NCBI RefSeq assembly: GCF_900249755.1
Contig: NZ_LT976853.1
Coordinates: 2,560,157 to 2,624,156 of the forward strand
DNA: 64,000 nucleotides
Direction: 5' to 3'
From: Cupriavidus taiwanensis
Lineage (GTDB): Bacteria > Pseudomonadota > Gammaproteobacteria > Burkholderiales > Burkholderiaceae
Shown here: positions 8,823 through 20,589 of the stretch, one piece after another
Position numbering within the stretch: the first letter of the stretch is position 1
Layout of the letters: the number at the start of each line of letters is the position of its first letter
Notes under the pieces: model-generated
Database searches by the model: none
The model's input: only the letters and a program-made list of their open reading frames with translations
What the model was told of the DNA's origin: nothing
Program-made: the position numbers and the translations under genes

Positions 8823-10037
8823 ATGTCCGCCTCGAAGCTCGCCGCAAGCGACACCGCAACTGAAGCCGCAACCGAAGCCGCAACCGGCGCCGGCACGCCG
8901 GCCGCGCCGCGTGCCAAGAAATCCGTCGCGCTGTCGGGCGTGACCGCCGGCAACACCGCGCTGTGCACCGTCGGCCGCACCGGCAACGACCTGCACTACC
9001 GCGGCTACGACATCCTCGATATCGCCGAGACCTGCGAGTTCGAGGAAATCGCCCACCTGCTGGTGCACGGCAAGCTGCCGACCAAGTCCGAACTGGCCGC
9101 GTACAAGGCCAAGCTGAAGTCGCTGCGCGGCCTGCCCGCCAATGTCAAGGCCGCGCTCGAATGGGTGCCCGCCAGCGCGCACCCGATGGACGTGATGCGC
9201 ACCGGCGTGTCGGTGCTCGGCACGGTGCTGCCGGAGAAGGAAGACCACAGCACCCCGGGCGCGCGCGATATCGCCGACCGCCTGATGGCCAGCCTCGGTT
9301 CGATGCTGCTGTACTGGTACCACTACAGCCACAACGGCCGCCGCATCGAAGTAGAAACCGACGATGATTCCATCGGCGCCCACTTCCTGCACCTGCTGCA
9401 CGGCGAGAAGCCGTCGGCGCTGTGGGAGCGCGCCATGAACACCTCGCTCAACCTGTACGCCGAGCACGAGTTCAACGCGTCGACCTTCACCGCGCGCGTG
9501 ATCGCCGGCACCGGCTCCGACATGTACTCGTCGATCGCCGGCGCGATCGGCGCGCTGCGCGGCCCCAAGCATGGCGGTGCGAACGAGGTCGCGTTCGAGA
9601 TCCAGAAGCGCTACGACAACCCCGATGAGGCCCAGGCCGACATCACCCGCCGCGTCGAGAACAAGGAAGTCGTGATCGGCTTCGGCCACCCGGTCTACAC
9701 CACCGGCGACCCGCGCAACCAGGTGATCAAGGAAGTGGCGAAGAAGCTGTCGAAGGATGCCGGCTCGATGAAGATGTTCGACATCGCCGAGCGCCTGGAA
9801 ACGGTGATGTGGGACATCAAGAAGATGTTCCCGAACCTGGACTGGTTCAGCGCGGTGAGCTACCACATGATGGGCGTGCCGACGGCGATGTTCACGCCGT
9901 TGTTCGTGATCGCGCGCACGTCGGGCTGGGCCGCGCACATCATCGAGCAGCGCATCGACAACAAGATCATCCGCCCCAGCGCCAACTACACCGGGCCGGA
10001 GAACCTGAAATTCGTGCCGATAAAGCATCGCAAGTAA
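8823..10037 (+). CDS. prpC: 2-Methylcitrate synthase / citrate synthase family protein
   Basis: Condenses propionyl-CoA (or acetyl-CoA) with oxaloacetate. The 404-residue product has the shorter citrate-synthase architecture. Active-site blocks are [13 protein letters not shown] and [14 protein letters not shown], with [19 protein letters not shown] before them. The ATG at 8823 is preceded by AAGGAGA with 5-base spacing; a GTG 18 bases upstream is less likely. Residues 5-35 are a low-complexity Ala/Thr tail. The gene lies between the CitE-like lyase and acnA, not with prpB or prpD. It may therefore be a second citrate/methylcitrate synthase beside gltA. Confidence 0.85.
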   Translation: MSASKLAASDTATEAATEAATGAGTPAAPRAKKSVALSGVTAGNTALCTVGRTGNDLHYRGYDILDIAETCEFEEIAHLLVHGKLPTKSELAAYKAKLKSLRGLPANVKAALEWVPASAHPMDVMRTGVSVLGTVLPEKEDHSTPGARDIADRLMASLGSMLLYWYHYSHNGRRIEVETDDDSIGAHFLHLLHGEKPSALWERAMNTSLNLYAEHEFNASTFTARVIAGTGSDMYSSIAGAIGALRGPKHGGANEVAFEIQKRYDNPDEAQADITRRVENKEVVIGFGHPVYTTGDPRNQVIKEVAKKLSKDAGSMKMFDIAERLETVMWDIKKMFPNLDWFSAVSYHMMGVPTAMFTPLFVIARTSGWAAHIIEQRIDNKIIRPSANYTGPENLKFVPIKHRK

Positions 10038-10210
10038 ACCGCGCAAGTGAACCCGGCCCAACAGCGGCGCCGATTATGTAACCAAAGCCCAGAGCAGTAC
10101 GCCGCCCTGGGCAAATCGTAGAGAATAGCGGCGGCAATGATCCCAGCGCCGCCCGCTGCCGGCGGCACATGACCATAACTCGATTTCAGTATCCGAAAGG
10201 CACTCACAAA

Positions 10211-10792
10211 ATGAAACATCTTGTCCTTGCCGCCTGCATCGGCGCCTTCAGCCTGACCACTGCCACCGCCGTGATGGCGCAGGAACCTGCCAAGAAGACC
10301 ACCACCAAGAAGAAGTCATCGACCAAGAAGAAGGCCGCCGCCGGCGCGGCCGCCGCGGCCGGCACCGCTGCGGCGGTGGCCCCGAGCGGCGAGAAGTGGC
10401 AGTGCGAGCTGGGCAACAGCCTGTATATCGCCGGCGACATGCTGCGCGACGAAATCCTGACCGTGCACTGGCAAGGCCGCGACTACAAGCTGCCGCGCCA
10501 GCCCACCGTGACCGGCGCCGACCGCTACTACGACGCCCGCACCGGCCTGGACCTGGTGGTGATCCCGAGCAAGGCCATGCTGTTCAACAAGAACCTGGGC
10601 CAGCGCCTGGCCGACGACTGCCAGAGCGCCGCCATGCAGGCCGGCGCCGCGGCGCCGACGCAGGCCGGCGGCCTGCGCGCGCCGGCGACCACGCCGCTGC
10701 TGGTCACGCCCCCGGGCGGCCCGACCCAGGTGCCGGGCGGTCCGCTGCTGCAGACCGAAGGCAGCCAGCAGCCGACTTCGCCCAAGCAGTAA
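10211..10792 (+). CDS. Secreted MliC-like (lysozyme-inhibitor-type) protein with Lys-rich linker
   Basis: A 193-residue exported protein. Residues 1-23 form a signal peptide ending VMAQ. A Lys/Thr/Ala-rich linker follows (about 28-58). The folded part (61-140) resembles the MliC/C-type lysozyme inhibitor domain: a WQCE Cys (C64) near its start, TGADRYYDARTGLDLVV in the loop region, SKAMLF, and a closing Cys in DDCQSA (C137). The tail is Pro/Gly-rich. SD GAAAGG lies 10 bases upstream of the ATG. The MliC assignment is by pattern only. If correct, the protein would act in the periplasm or envelope against host or phage lysozymes. It is followed by a strong terminator, so it is monocistronic. 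Confidence 0.6.
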   Translation: MKHLVLAACIGAFSLTTATAVMAQEPAKKTTTKKKSSTKKKAAAGAAAAAGTAAAVAPSGEKWQCELGNSLYIAGDMLRDEILTVHWQGRDYKLPRQPTVTGADRYYDARTGLDLVVIPSKAMLFNKNLGQRLADDCQSAAMQAGAAAPTQAGGLRAPATTPLLVTPPGGPTQVPGGPLLQTEGSQQPTSPKQ

Positions 10793-10803
10793 GTCCTTGA
10801 TGG

Positions 10804-10844
10804 GGGCGCTGGCGGCCGCATGCACGGCCGCCAGCGCCCTTTTT
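10804..10844 (+). terminator. Strong intrinsic terminator after the MliC-like gene
   Basis: A 15-bp perfect stem (GGGCGCTGGCGGCCG and its complement) with a 6-base loop is followed by TTTTT, 12 bases past the stop codon. Confidence 0.9.
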
Positions 10845-11074
10845 GCCTTGCCGGGGCGGTCTTCCCTGGCCGGGCAGGCGGTCGCGCCGGGGCAGTTTTT
10901 TGGCCGGCCGGTTGCCGCGCCGGGTGGCGGCGACGCCGCGCGGCGGTTAGAGTATGCAGTTGCAGTGCGCTGCCGGCCTCGGACCGCGGTCAAAAGACCG
11001 CGGCAGCGCACCGGGGGTCCCGATTCAGGTCCGAGCCAAATGCCATCGCATCATCCTTCGATCGGAGTACGGCA

Positions 11075-13780
<2,706 letters not shown>

Positions 13781-13809
13781 GCGCGCTGGGAGCCTTCAGC
13801 GCCGTGAAC

Positions 13810-13857
13810 GCCGCCCGCGCCATGTCCCTTCGGGGCCGTGAGCGGGCGGCGCTTTTT
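13810..13857 (+). terminator. Intrinsic terminator of acnA
   Basis: The 9-bp stem GCCGCCCGC/GCGGGCGGC with a 23-base loop is followed by a T-run (GCTTTTTATT), about 30 bases beyond the acnA stop. Confidence 0.75.
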
Positions 13858-14013
13858 ATTGGCGCCTGCGACCCGGGCATCACCCGCGGCACCGTGCGGC
13901 GCGTGTAAGCTCCACGCAAGCCATCGCTGTCAAACTGTGTCGCACAACAACGCGGCCGAAAGAATGAATGGCTGCAAGCCGGACCCCGGCATCACCCAGA
14001 ACCAGGAGACACC

Positions 14014-14169
14014 ATGGTCAAGATCCTTATCGCATTCATCGTGGTCGCCGGCGCGGCCCTCTACCTGCTGACCAAGGGCGGCAGCGACGTGTCGATGTCC
14101 GGCGAGTCGCACAGCGTCGAAAGCCACGCGCCCGCGGCCGCCGCAGCCTCCGCCCCCGCCGAGAAATAA
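14014..14169 (+). CDS. Small 51-residue single-span membrane protein
   Basis: The short reading frame begins ATG GTC AAG ATC and ends TAA. It has an excellent ribosome-binding site, AGGAG at 14004-14008 with 5-base spacing. The product starts with a hydrophobic span (residues 3-20, ILIAFIVVAGAALYLLT). A short polar stretch (KGGSDVSMSGESHSVESH) follows, and an Ala/Pro tail ends AEK. The N-in/C-out topology is inferred from the Lys at residue 3, and lipoprotein features are absent. No family is recognised. It stands alone between acnA and the DUF2863 gene on the same strand. Confidence 0.65.
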   Translation: MVKILIAFIVVAGAALYLLTKGGSDVSMSGESHSVESHAPAAAAASAPAEK

Positions 14170-14277
14170 TCCCCTCGCAGGCAGCAGCGTTCACAGCGGT
14201 CGCACGCATATAGCGATCTCCCTGTCAACGCAACGAGTAGAATACCGTTTTACGCAAAAAACGGACGGTTTCTTTCT

Positions 14278-15480
14278 ATGGCAGGTTTTCGCCCCAAGGC
14301 TTCCCCGCGACTCTCTCCCGACGCCGAGCGTCTGGTGGCCGATGCGCTCGCTCTCGACGCATCGGGCAGCCGCATGGAGGACGGATACTGGGAGCGGCGG
14401 CTTTCGCAGCGCCTTGGCCGCCTGCTGAAGAACGGTAGCCAGACCGCGCTCGACGCGGCGCTGGAGCACCTGTTCAAGCACAATGCCGACGCCTCCGACG
14501 TGCTCGCCGAACAGGCCGAGACGCTGGCCGAATCCGCCACCATCGAGGTCGACGGCCAGCCCTATGACGCGCTGCTGATCGCCGCGCCCATCCTCGCGCA
14601 CACCCGCTACGCGATCCCGTCCGGCGCGCTCAAGCCGGAACTGGCGCAGACGCTGGCCGTGCACCTGCAGGCACACGTGCTCGCCAACGGCACCAAGGTG
14701 TCGTTGTCGCCTTATCTTTACAGCATCGACCAGCTGCCGCGCACGCACAGCGACACCTTCGCGCTGACGCACAAGCTGGCCGCGGCGGCGCTGGCCGGCA
14801 CCGTGCCCAAGGTCGACTTGCGCGACCTGCCCGAGACCGCGCCGATCCTGGCCGACCCGCGCTACCTGCTGGCGGTGGTGGTGGCGCCGCGCGAACAGGC
14901 GCTGTTCCGCTGGCAGGAAGACGCCAAGGACCACCACGCCGAGCGCTCGACCTGCCTGGAGCAATGGCGCAGCCAGGTGCAACCGTCGGTGGCGCTGCTG
15001 CTGCCGGGCTGCGAGTTCGAGCTGCTGCTGCCGGACGCGTTCTTCCTGTCGTGCCGCGAGTCCGACAAGAGCATCCGCCCGCTGACCGTGCGCGCCGCCG
15101 TCAACTACCTGTGCGGCACGCTCGATATTTCCGCGGGGCAGCTGGCCGCGGTGGTCGCCGCGTTCGGCGAGGAAGTGGTCGAGGAATACCGTGTCGGCTT
15201 CACCATGCGCGGCGAGAAGGATGTGATCTACGGCATCGTCTGGCCGGTCTACGGCCGCGAAGCCGGCGAGGTCGACGCCGACGAAAAGGGCAATCCGCTC
15301 GAGCAGATCTGCGAGGAACTGCGCAACGCCGGCGTCGAGGATATCTTCCGCCACGCCGCGCTGTTCGACCCGGAATACTGCGAAGACTGCGGCACGCCGC
15401 TGTACGCCGACCGCAATGGCGAAATCGTGCACGCCGAACTGCCCGAGGACGCGCCCACGCAACAGCCGCTGTTCCACTGA
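14278..15480 (+). CDS. DUF2863 family protein
   Basis: A 400-residue cytoplasmic-looking protein resembling the DUF2863 family of Burkholderiales, whose function is unknown. No signal peptide or transmembrane span is present. The N terminus is basic (MAGFRPKASPRLSPDAERLVADAL). The C-terminal region holds YCEDCGTPLYADRNGE, a CxxC pair that could bind metal or form a disulfide, and an acidic end. It is followed at once by a terminator and is probably monocistronic. I know of no biochemical role. Confidence 0.7.
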   Translation: MAGFRPKASPRLSPDAERLVADALALDASGSRMEDGYWERRLSQRLGRLLKNGSQTALDAALEHLFKHNADASDVLAEQAETLAESATIEVDGQPYDALLIAAPILAHTRYAIPSGALKPELAQTLAVHLQAHVLANGTKVSLSPYLYSIDQLPRTHSDTFALTHKLAAAALAGTVPKVDLRDLPETAPILADPRYLLAVVVAPREQALFRWQEDAKDHHAERSTCLEQWRSQVQPSVALLLPGCEFELLLPDAFFLSCRESDKSIRPLTVRAAVNYLCGTLDISAGQLAAVVAAFGEEVVEEYRVGFTMRGEKDVIYGIVWPVYGREAGEVDADEKGNPLEQICEELRNAGVEDIFRHAALFDPEYCEDCGTPLYADRNGEIVHAELPEDAPTQQPLFH

Positions 15481-15506
15481 CGCGCACTGGCCCCGCCAGT
15501 TGGCAG

Positions 15507-15532
15507 AACGGCCCGCATCGCGGGCCGTTTTC
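15507..15532 (+). terminator. Intrinsic terminator after the DUF2863 gene
   Basis: The 10-bp stem AACGGCCCGC/GCGGGCCGTT with a 3-base loop is followed by TTTCC. It lies between convergent genes. Confidence 0.75.
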
Positions 15533-15565
15533 CTTGGGCGCTCACATCGGACGTTCACATTGGGC

Positions 15566-16243
15566 TCAAGCGGGCTGCCGCTCGCTGACGCAGCGCCACA
15601 AGCCGTGGCCGGAGGCCGCGTACTTGCGCTCGAACGGCGTCATCGGCTGCGCCGGCGCCCAGGCCTCGACCCGCGCCGGGCGCCCCGCCAGCGCCAGCGC
15701 CTGCGCGAACTCGTCGATATAGATGCGCCAGTTGCTGCGGCATTCCAGGTAGTCGCCGCACGCGGCCAGCGCCGGGAACACCGCGTGCCCCTGCCAGCGC
15801 CGCCCCAGGTGCCCGATCTTCGGCCACGGGTTCGGGTACAGCACATAGTGGCGCGCCACCGGCACCGCATCCGCCTGCAGCAGCCGCCAGACATCGACCA
15901 GGTCGGCGCGGGCCCAGCAGAAATTGGCCGGCATCGGCGCGTCGCCCCACCAGTCCTTGCCCGCGGCGAGGCGCTTCTCGGACTGGTCGACGCCGATCAC
16001 GAAGTGGTCCGGAAACTGCGTGGCCAGGCGCAGCGTGCTTTCGCCCACGCCGCAGCCGGCATCGAGGACCAGCGGCGCGCCGCCGGCCTGCTGCCAGCGC
16101 TGCAGCGCCGCGGCCAGCTCGCGTCGGCTGGGCTCGCCGATGGGCTTGCGGAAGGGCTCGGCCAGGTGGCGCGCGACGCGCGCGGCCAGGTGTTCGTGGA
16201 CATCGGACTGCGCCGAGACGATGGTGCGGGAATTGGCAAACAT
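15566..16243 (-). CDS. TrmB-like SAM-dependent methyltransferase
   Basis: A 225-residue class I methyltransferase resembling tRNA (guanine-N7)-methyltransferase TrmB. SAM motif I is LVLDAGCGVGESTLRLA (about 58-74) and the next acidic strand is IGVDQSEKRL. The TrmB-like block YPNPWPKIGHLGRRW (136-150) corresponds to the family's PDPWPKxxHxKRR, but with Asn138 where Asp is usual. The C-terminal TPFERKYAASGHGLW parallels the TrmB TxFExR segment. The Asn substitution and the shorter basic region make a second, non-canonical family member likely; the methylated substrate is uncertain. Confidence 0.7.
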   Translation of the reverse strand: MFANSRTIVSAQSDVHEHLAARVARHLAEPFRKPIGEPSRRELAAALQRWQQAGGAPLVLDAGCGVGESTLRLATQFPDHFVIGVDQSEKRLAAGKDWWGDAPMPANFCWARADLVDVWRLLQADAVPVARHYVLYPNPWPKIGHLGRRWQGHAVFPALAACGDYLECRSNWRIYIDEFAQALALAGRPARVEAWAPAQPMTPFERKYAASGHGLWRCVSERQPA

Positions 16244-16367
16244 GCGCGCATTTTACCGGGCGGGCCTGGCGCGAAGGCTGCAACCATGCCACTTTAGCGG
16301 CACAATGCGGGACAAACCCGTCTGAGCACCGTCCGCGCCCGCGCTGACCCGTACCAGGAGCCCGTCC

Positions 16368-17993
16368 ATGAAACCGATTTCCCGCCGTCCCGCCCACCCC
16401 GCCCAGCCCGCCCGCCGTGCCCTGCTCCATGGCGCGGCCGCGCTGGTGCTGGGCAGCGCCGCCTTCACGCTGCTGCCGGCGGGCGCTGCCCATGCCGAGG
16501 ACCTGCGCATTGGCCTGGCCGCCGACGTCACGTCGATGGACCCGCACTGGAACAATGCCGGCCCCAACAACGCGATCGCGCTGCATGTGTTCGAGTCGCT
16601 GGTGTTCATGGACAAGAACGCCCGCTACATCCCGGGCCTGGCGCTGTCGTGGAAGCCGGTCAACGCCATCACCTGGGAAATCAAGCTGCGTCCCAACGTG
16701 AAGTGGCACGACGGCTCGCCCTTTACCAGCGAGGACGTCAAGGCCTCGCTGGAGCGCCCGGAGAAACTGGTCAACAGCCCGGGCTCGTTCACCAGCTACA
16801 CCAAGCCGATCGCGCGCATCGATACGCCCGACCCGCTGACGGTGCGCCTGACCATGAGCGTGCCCAACTACGCCAACCTGGCCAACGACCTGAACAGCGT
16901 GCCGATCATGCCGAAAAAGGTCGCCGCCACGCTGACCCAGACCGATTTCGATTCGGGCAAGGCCATGATCGGCACCGGCCCGTTCAAGTTCGTGCGCTTT
17001 GCGCGCGGGCAGGAAATCGTGATGGAGCGCAACCCCAACTACTGGGGCCCCAAGCCCGAGTGGGACCGCGCGGTGTTCCGCATCATCACCGACAACGGCG
17101 CGCGCAGCGCCGCGCTGCTGGCCGGCGATGTCGACGTGATAGAGAGCGTGCCGTCGGCCGACGTGGCCAAGCTGAAGCAGAACCCGAAGTTCAGGATCGA
17201 GCAGCAGGTGTCGTGGCGCACCGTGTTCTGGCAGATGGACCAGTCGCGCGACAACCCGCCCTTCGTCACCGACAAGGCCGGCAAGCCGCTCGGCAAGAAC
17301 CCGTTCAAGGATGCGCGCGTGCGCGCCGCGGTCAGCAAGGCGCTGAACCGCGACGCCATCGTCAGCCGCATCATGGAAGGGCTGGCGGTGCCGGCGTCGT
17401 CGATCGTGTCGCCGCAGATCTTCGGGCATCCCGGCACCAGGCCCGAAGCCTACGACCCGGAAGGCGCGAAGAAACTGCTGGCCGCGGCGGGCTACCCCGA
17501 CGGTTTCGGCCTGACGCTGCACGCCACCAACAACCGCTACCTGAACGACGCCGCGGTGGCGCAGGCCACCGCCAGCATGCTGACCCGCATCGGCATCCAG
17601 ACCAAGGTCGAGACCATGCCGGTGGCGGCCTACTTCACGCGCGCGCGCCAGGGCGAGTTTGCCTTCCAGATGCTGGGCTGGGGCTCGGCCGCCGCCGACG
17701 TGGCGCTGCGCTCGATCACCGGCACGCCCAATCCCAAGACCGGCTACGGCACCTGGAACTGGGGCAAGTACAGCAACCCGCAACTCGACCAGCTGATCGA
17801 GAAGTCGCTGACCACGGTCAGCAGCGACAAGGACCGCGAGGAGAATGCCCGCGCCGCGGCAAAGTTCGCGCTGGCCGACCACGCGATCATCCCGTCGCAC
17901 AGCCAGCTGGCGATGTGGGCGATGAAGAAAGGACTGAAGTACGAGGCGCGCACCGACGAGTGGTCGCTGGCGCAGTTTTTCCACAAGGAGTGA
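16368..17993 (+). CDS. ABC transporter substrate-binding protein, peptide/nickel (SBP_5) family
   Basis: A 541-residue periplasmic binding protein of the DppA/OppA type. The N terminus has an Arg-Arg pair before a hydrophobic stretch (ARRALLHGAAALVLGSAAF) and a likely cleavage after AHA-ED near residue 44; the RR could direct Tat export. Family signatures follow: GLAADVTSMDPHWNNAGPNN, WEIKLRPNVKWHDGSPFTSEDV, and PYFT/RQGEFAFQMLGWG. AGGAG precedes the ATG. No permease or ATPase gene is adjacent, so it is an orphan that must work with components elsewhere. Likely ligands are di- or oligopeptides. Confidence 0.88.
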   Translation: MKPISRRPAHPAQPARRALLHGAAALVLGSAAFTLLPAGAAHAEDLRIGLAADVTSMDPHWNNAGPNNAIALHVFESLVFMDKNARYIPGLALSWKPVNAITWEIKLRPNVKWHDGSPFTSEDVKASLERPEKLVNSPGSFTSYTKPIARIDTPDPLTVRLTMSVPNYANLANDLNSVPIMPKKVAATLTQTDFDSGKAMIGTGPFKFVRFARGQEIVMERNPNYWGPKPEWDRAVFRIITDNGARSAALLAGDVDVIESVPSADVAKLKQNPKFRIEQQVSWRTVFWQMDQSRDNPPFVTDKAGKPLGKNPFKDARVRAAVSKALNRDAIVSRIMEGLAVPASSIVSPQIFGHPGTRPEAYDPEGAKKLLAAAGYPDGFGLTLHATNNRYLNDAAVAQATASMLTRIGIQTKVETMPVAAYFTRARQGEFAFQMLGWGSAAADVALRSITGTPNPKTGYGTWNWGKYSNPQLDQLIEKSLTTVSSDKDREENARAAAKFALADHAIIPSHSQLAMWAMKKGLKYEARTDEWSLAQFFHKE

Positions 17994-18030
17994 GGGGCGG
18001 CGCAACCACCCGACCGCCGCTTGCAGCAAG

Positions 18031-18180
18031 CTCCCCTCTCCCGCGCGCGGGAGAGGGGTGGGGGTGAGGGCCGGGAGTTTCCATGGCTGAGGGCCGCGAG
18101 TTAAAACCGTTGGCCTTGTTTGAAGTGGCTCCTCGCCAAACCACCCCTCACCCCGACCCTCTCCCCATGAGGGGAGAGGG
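18031..18180. repeat. Paired REP-like inverted repeats (CTCTCCC family)
   Basis: CCCCTCTCCCGCGCGCGGGAGAGGGG followed by TGGGGGTGAGGG (18033-18070) is mirrored by CCTCACCCCGACCCTCTCC...GGGGAGAGGG (18146-18180). Each unit folds into a hairpin and the two are in opposite orientation, a BIME-like arrangement. Related units occur near 21.43-21.55, 35.0 and 42.1 kb. Confidence 0.7.
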
Positions 18181-18254
18181 AGAACACCTTGCCCGGGCGA
18201 GTTCGCGCGGCTTGGGCGCACCCAACACCGACCGGGCCTTCTGGCGCCTGGGAA

Positions 18255-19127
18255 TCAGATCCTCAGCCGCTCTTCCTGCCGCGCGTTCGCCGCGCGCAGC
18301 TTCCGCACCCAGTCCCGCGCCGGCAGCCCGGTGCTGTCCTCGACCACGTCGGCGCGCGCTTCCAGCACTTCCCAGGCCACATCGATCCGCGGCCCGTTGA
18401 AGGCCAGCGCGATGACATTGCCGTCATGCACTTCCGGAAACACCAGCACGCGGTTGTCGAAGGCATCGCAGATGCGTTCGATGTTCTTCGGAAAGCTGTC
18501 GTGGTCGCCGAACAGGTTGATCGTCATCACGCCGGGCGCCTTCAGCGTGCGGCGGCAGGCGCGGTAGAACGCGGTGGTGTCCAGCACCGGGCCGCGCGCG
18601 GTGGCGTCGTACAGGTCGACCTGCAGCACATCGATGGCGCCGGCGTGGGCGCCGTCCATCACGTAGTCCCAGGCGTCCTGCTCGCGCACGGTCAGGCGCG
18701 CGTCGTCCTCGCGCAGGCCGAACATGCTGCGCCCGGCGATGATCACGGCGGGGTTCAGTTCCACCGCGGTCACGCGCGCGCGGCTGAACTGGCGATGGCA
18801 GAACTTGGTCAGCGCGGCGGCGCCCAGCCCCAACTGGACCACGTGGAATTCTTCCACCGACGGCGACAGGAACAGCAGCCACGCCATCATCTGCTGCGCG
18901 TATTCCAGCTCGATCGCGTCGGGCTTGCGCAAGCGCATCGCGCCCTGTACCCACTCGGTGCCGAAATGGAGGTAGCGCACGCCTTCCATTTCCGAGAACG
19001 TCACCGGCGCGAAGCGCGGCGTCATGCGTTTTTCTTCGCGGGGCGGCGCCTCGCCACGGGTACGGGTACCGCGTGCCGGACGGCGCGAGGCCACGGCTTC
19101 GATCGATTTGCGTTTCAGTAGGGTCAT
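18255..19127 (-). CDS. Spermidine-synthase-like (SpeE-fold) protein
   Basis: A 290-residue protein with the spermidine/spermine synthase methyltransferase-like fold. The nucleotide-binding region VVQLGLGAAALTKFCHRQF leads into VTAVELNPAVIIAGRSMF, then ARLTVREQDAWDYVMDG and IDVLQVDLYDATARGP, the equivalents of the aminopropyltransferase core. It has a basic N-terminal extension of about 35 residues; an internal ATG (MTPRFAPV) is an alternative start. No speD or other polyamine gene is adjacent. A polyamine role is possible but not shown; many such proteins in proteobacteria are uncharacterised. Confidence 0.75.
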   Translation of the reverse strand: MTLLKRKSIEAVASRRPARGTRTRGEAPPREEKRMTPRFAPVTFSEMEGVRYLHFGTEWVQGAMRLRKPDAIELEYAQQMMAWLLFLSPSVEEFHVVQLGLGAAALTKFCHRQFSRARVTAVELNPAVIIAGRSMFGLREDDARLTVREQDAWDYVMDGAHAGAIDVLQVDLYDATARGPVLDTTAFYRACRRTLKAPGVMTINLFGDHDSFPKNIERICDAFDNRVLVFPEVHDGNVIALAFNGPRIDVAWEVLEARADVVEDSTGLPARDWVRKLRAANARQEERLRI

Positions 19128-19184
19128 GTCGTCGGGAAAGGCGTTTGCCAGCCGCGCCAGCCGGCGGCGGGAACGAACGCGGAT

Positions 19185-19937
19185 TTACTTGCCCAGCGCC
19201 GCCTGCGCCCGCTGCAGCCATTCGCGATTGTGTTCGCGGGCATGGCGCGGCCAGTGGCGGGCGTCGTGGACGATGTCGGCATAGAGCTGCTGCGCGCGCT
19301 CGCGGTCGGCGGCGTCGGGCTGGGCGGCCAGCCAGTCGGCGAACAGGCAGCGCGGCGCGGCGTCGCTGGCGCTGGTCAGCGCCTGCTCGAAGGCGGCGCG
19401 CGTGCTGGCCGCGCCGGTCGCGGCCAGCGCCCGCGCGTACAGCAGCGCCGGCTCGGGTTGCTGGCGCGCCTGCGAATTGGCTGCGAACAACTTTTCCAGC
19501 GTTGCCAGCGCGCCAGGCGCATCGCCGGTGGCGAACTGCGCCTGCGCCAGCCCCTGCAGCAGCGCAGGGTCGGTCGCGAACGGGCCGTTGGCCGCCGCCT
19601 GGTAGTGCTGCAAGGCTTCTGCCGGCGCACCGGCTGCCAGCAGCGCGGCGCCCAGGCGCATGCGGTGCGCTACCGTCGGGGCACGGTCGAAATCCGAGCG
19701 CGCTTCGCGCACCGCGCGGTTGGGATCGACCAGCTGCGTGATCGCGCGCGTGGCCGCGCGCGCGCCGCGCGACTGGCGCAGCTCGGGCAGGTAGATCGCA
19801 AAGAAATAGACCACGCTGCCGAGGCCGGGGAACAGGAACAGGATCAGCAGCCAGTACATGTTCTGGTGCGTGCGCACCGCGTGCACGGCAAAGAACAGTG
19901 CGACGATGATATGGATGCTGATGCCAAAAATACGCAT
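19185..19937 (-). CDS. Membrane-anchored TPR protein
   Basis: From the ATG at 19937 (AAAGGTGA upstream) the product is 250 residues. It begins with two closely spaced hydrophobic segments (about 5-20 and 27-47), leaving the rest on one side of the membrane. The remainder is Ala/Leu-rich helical repeats resembling TPR or Sel1-like units: RMRLGAALLAAGAPAEALQHYQ, LLQGLAQAQFATGDAPGALATLEKL, and PALLYARALAATGAASTRAAFEQAL. This suggests a scaffold. The more upstream ATG would add 48 unconserved residues. Confidence 0.7.
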   Translation of the reverse strand: MRIFGISIHIIVALFFAVHAVRTHQNMYWLLILFLFPGLGSVVYFFAIYLPELRQSRGARAATRAITQLVDPNRAVREARSDFDRAPTVAHRMRLGAALLAAGAPAEALQHYQAAANGPFATDPALLQGLAQAQFATGDAPGALATLEKLFAANSQARQQPEPALLYARALAATGAASTRAAFEQALTSASDAAPRCLFADWLAAQPDAADRERAQQLYADIVHDARHWPRHAREHNREWLQRAQAALGK

Positions 19938-20151
19938 AGGGAGATCACCTTTGAAACCATGGCGGGCGCGCCAGCCGCCGGCATTGTGACAGAAAGGCGC
20001 GACGGCGGGCACGGGCGCCCCCGCAGGATGCCAGAAGCCGGCGGCGGCGGCAAAAACACGGCCCCGAAAATACGGCCCCAAAAATACGGCCCCGGCGGCG
20101 CCGGTTTCGCAACCGGCGCTGCCGGGGCCTGTGCCCTGCCGCGTTCCCGGG

Positions 20152-20589
20152 CTAGCGGTAGACCAGCACCGGGATCTTGCTGTGCGTCAGCACCTTCAGC
20201 GTCTCGCTGCCGATCAGCATGCCCTGGATGCCGCGCCGCCCGTGCGACGCCATCACGATCACGTCGCAGCCCTTGTCCTCGGCGGTCTTGATGATGGCTT
20301 CGTAGGGATGGTCGTTGACGGCGTAGGCGATGTCGCACGGCACGCCCGCGGCGCTGGCTTCCTCGGCCCGCTCGCGCAGGTACTGCGTGGCGCCCGCCGC
20401 GGCTTCCTTGACGTAGGTTTCGCGCGTGTCCTCCAGCATCTCGACCTGGTAGGTCAGCACGTGGTAGTTCGGACAGACGCGCACCGCGGTGAGTCGCGCG
20501 CCCATGTTCCGCGCCAGCACGAGCGCCTTGCGGAACGCCGCTTCAGACAGGTCGGAGCCATCGACCGCCACCAGCAGATGCTTGAACAT
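20152..20589 (-). CDS. Universal stress protein UspA family
   Basis: A 145-residue single-domain Usp protein. The N terminus MFKHLLVAVDGSDLSEAAFRKAL is the family start, and the ATP-binding motif of the G-2x-G-9x-G-S type is visible in MASHGRRGIQGMLIGSETLKVL. The C terminus KIPVLVYR is also typical. These small cytoplasmic proteins bind ATP and accumulate during stress. It is probably monocistronic; the upstream 230 bases hold no clear gene. Confidence 0.9.
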   Translation of the reverse strand: MFKHLLVAVDGSDLSEAAFRKALVLARNMGARLTAVRVCPNYHVLTYQVEMLEDTRETYVKEAAAGATQYLRERAEEASAAGVPCDIAYAVNDHPYEAIIKTAEDKGCDVIVMASHGRRGIQGMLIGSETLKVLTHSKIPVLVYR

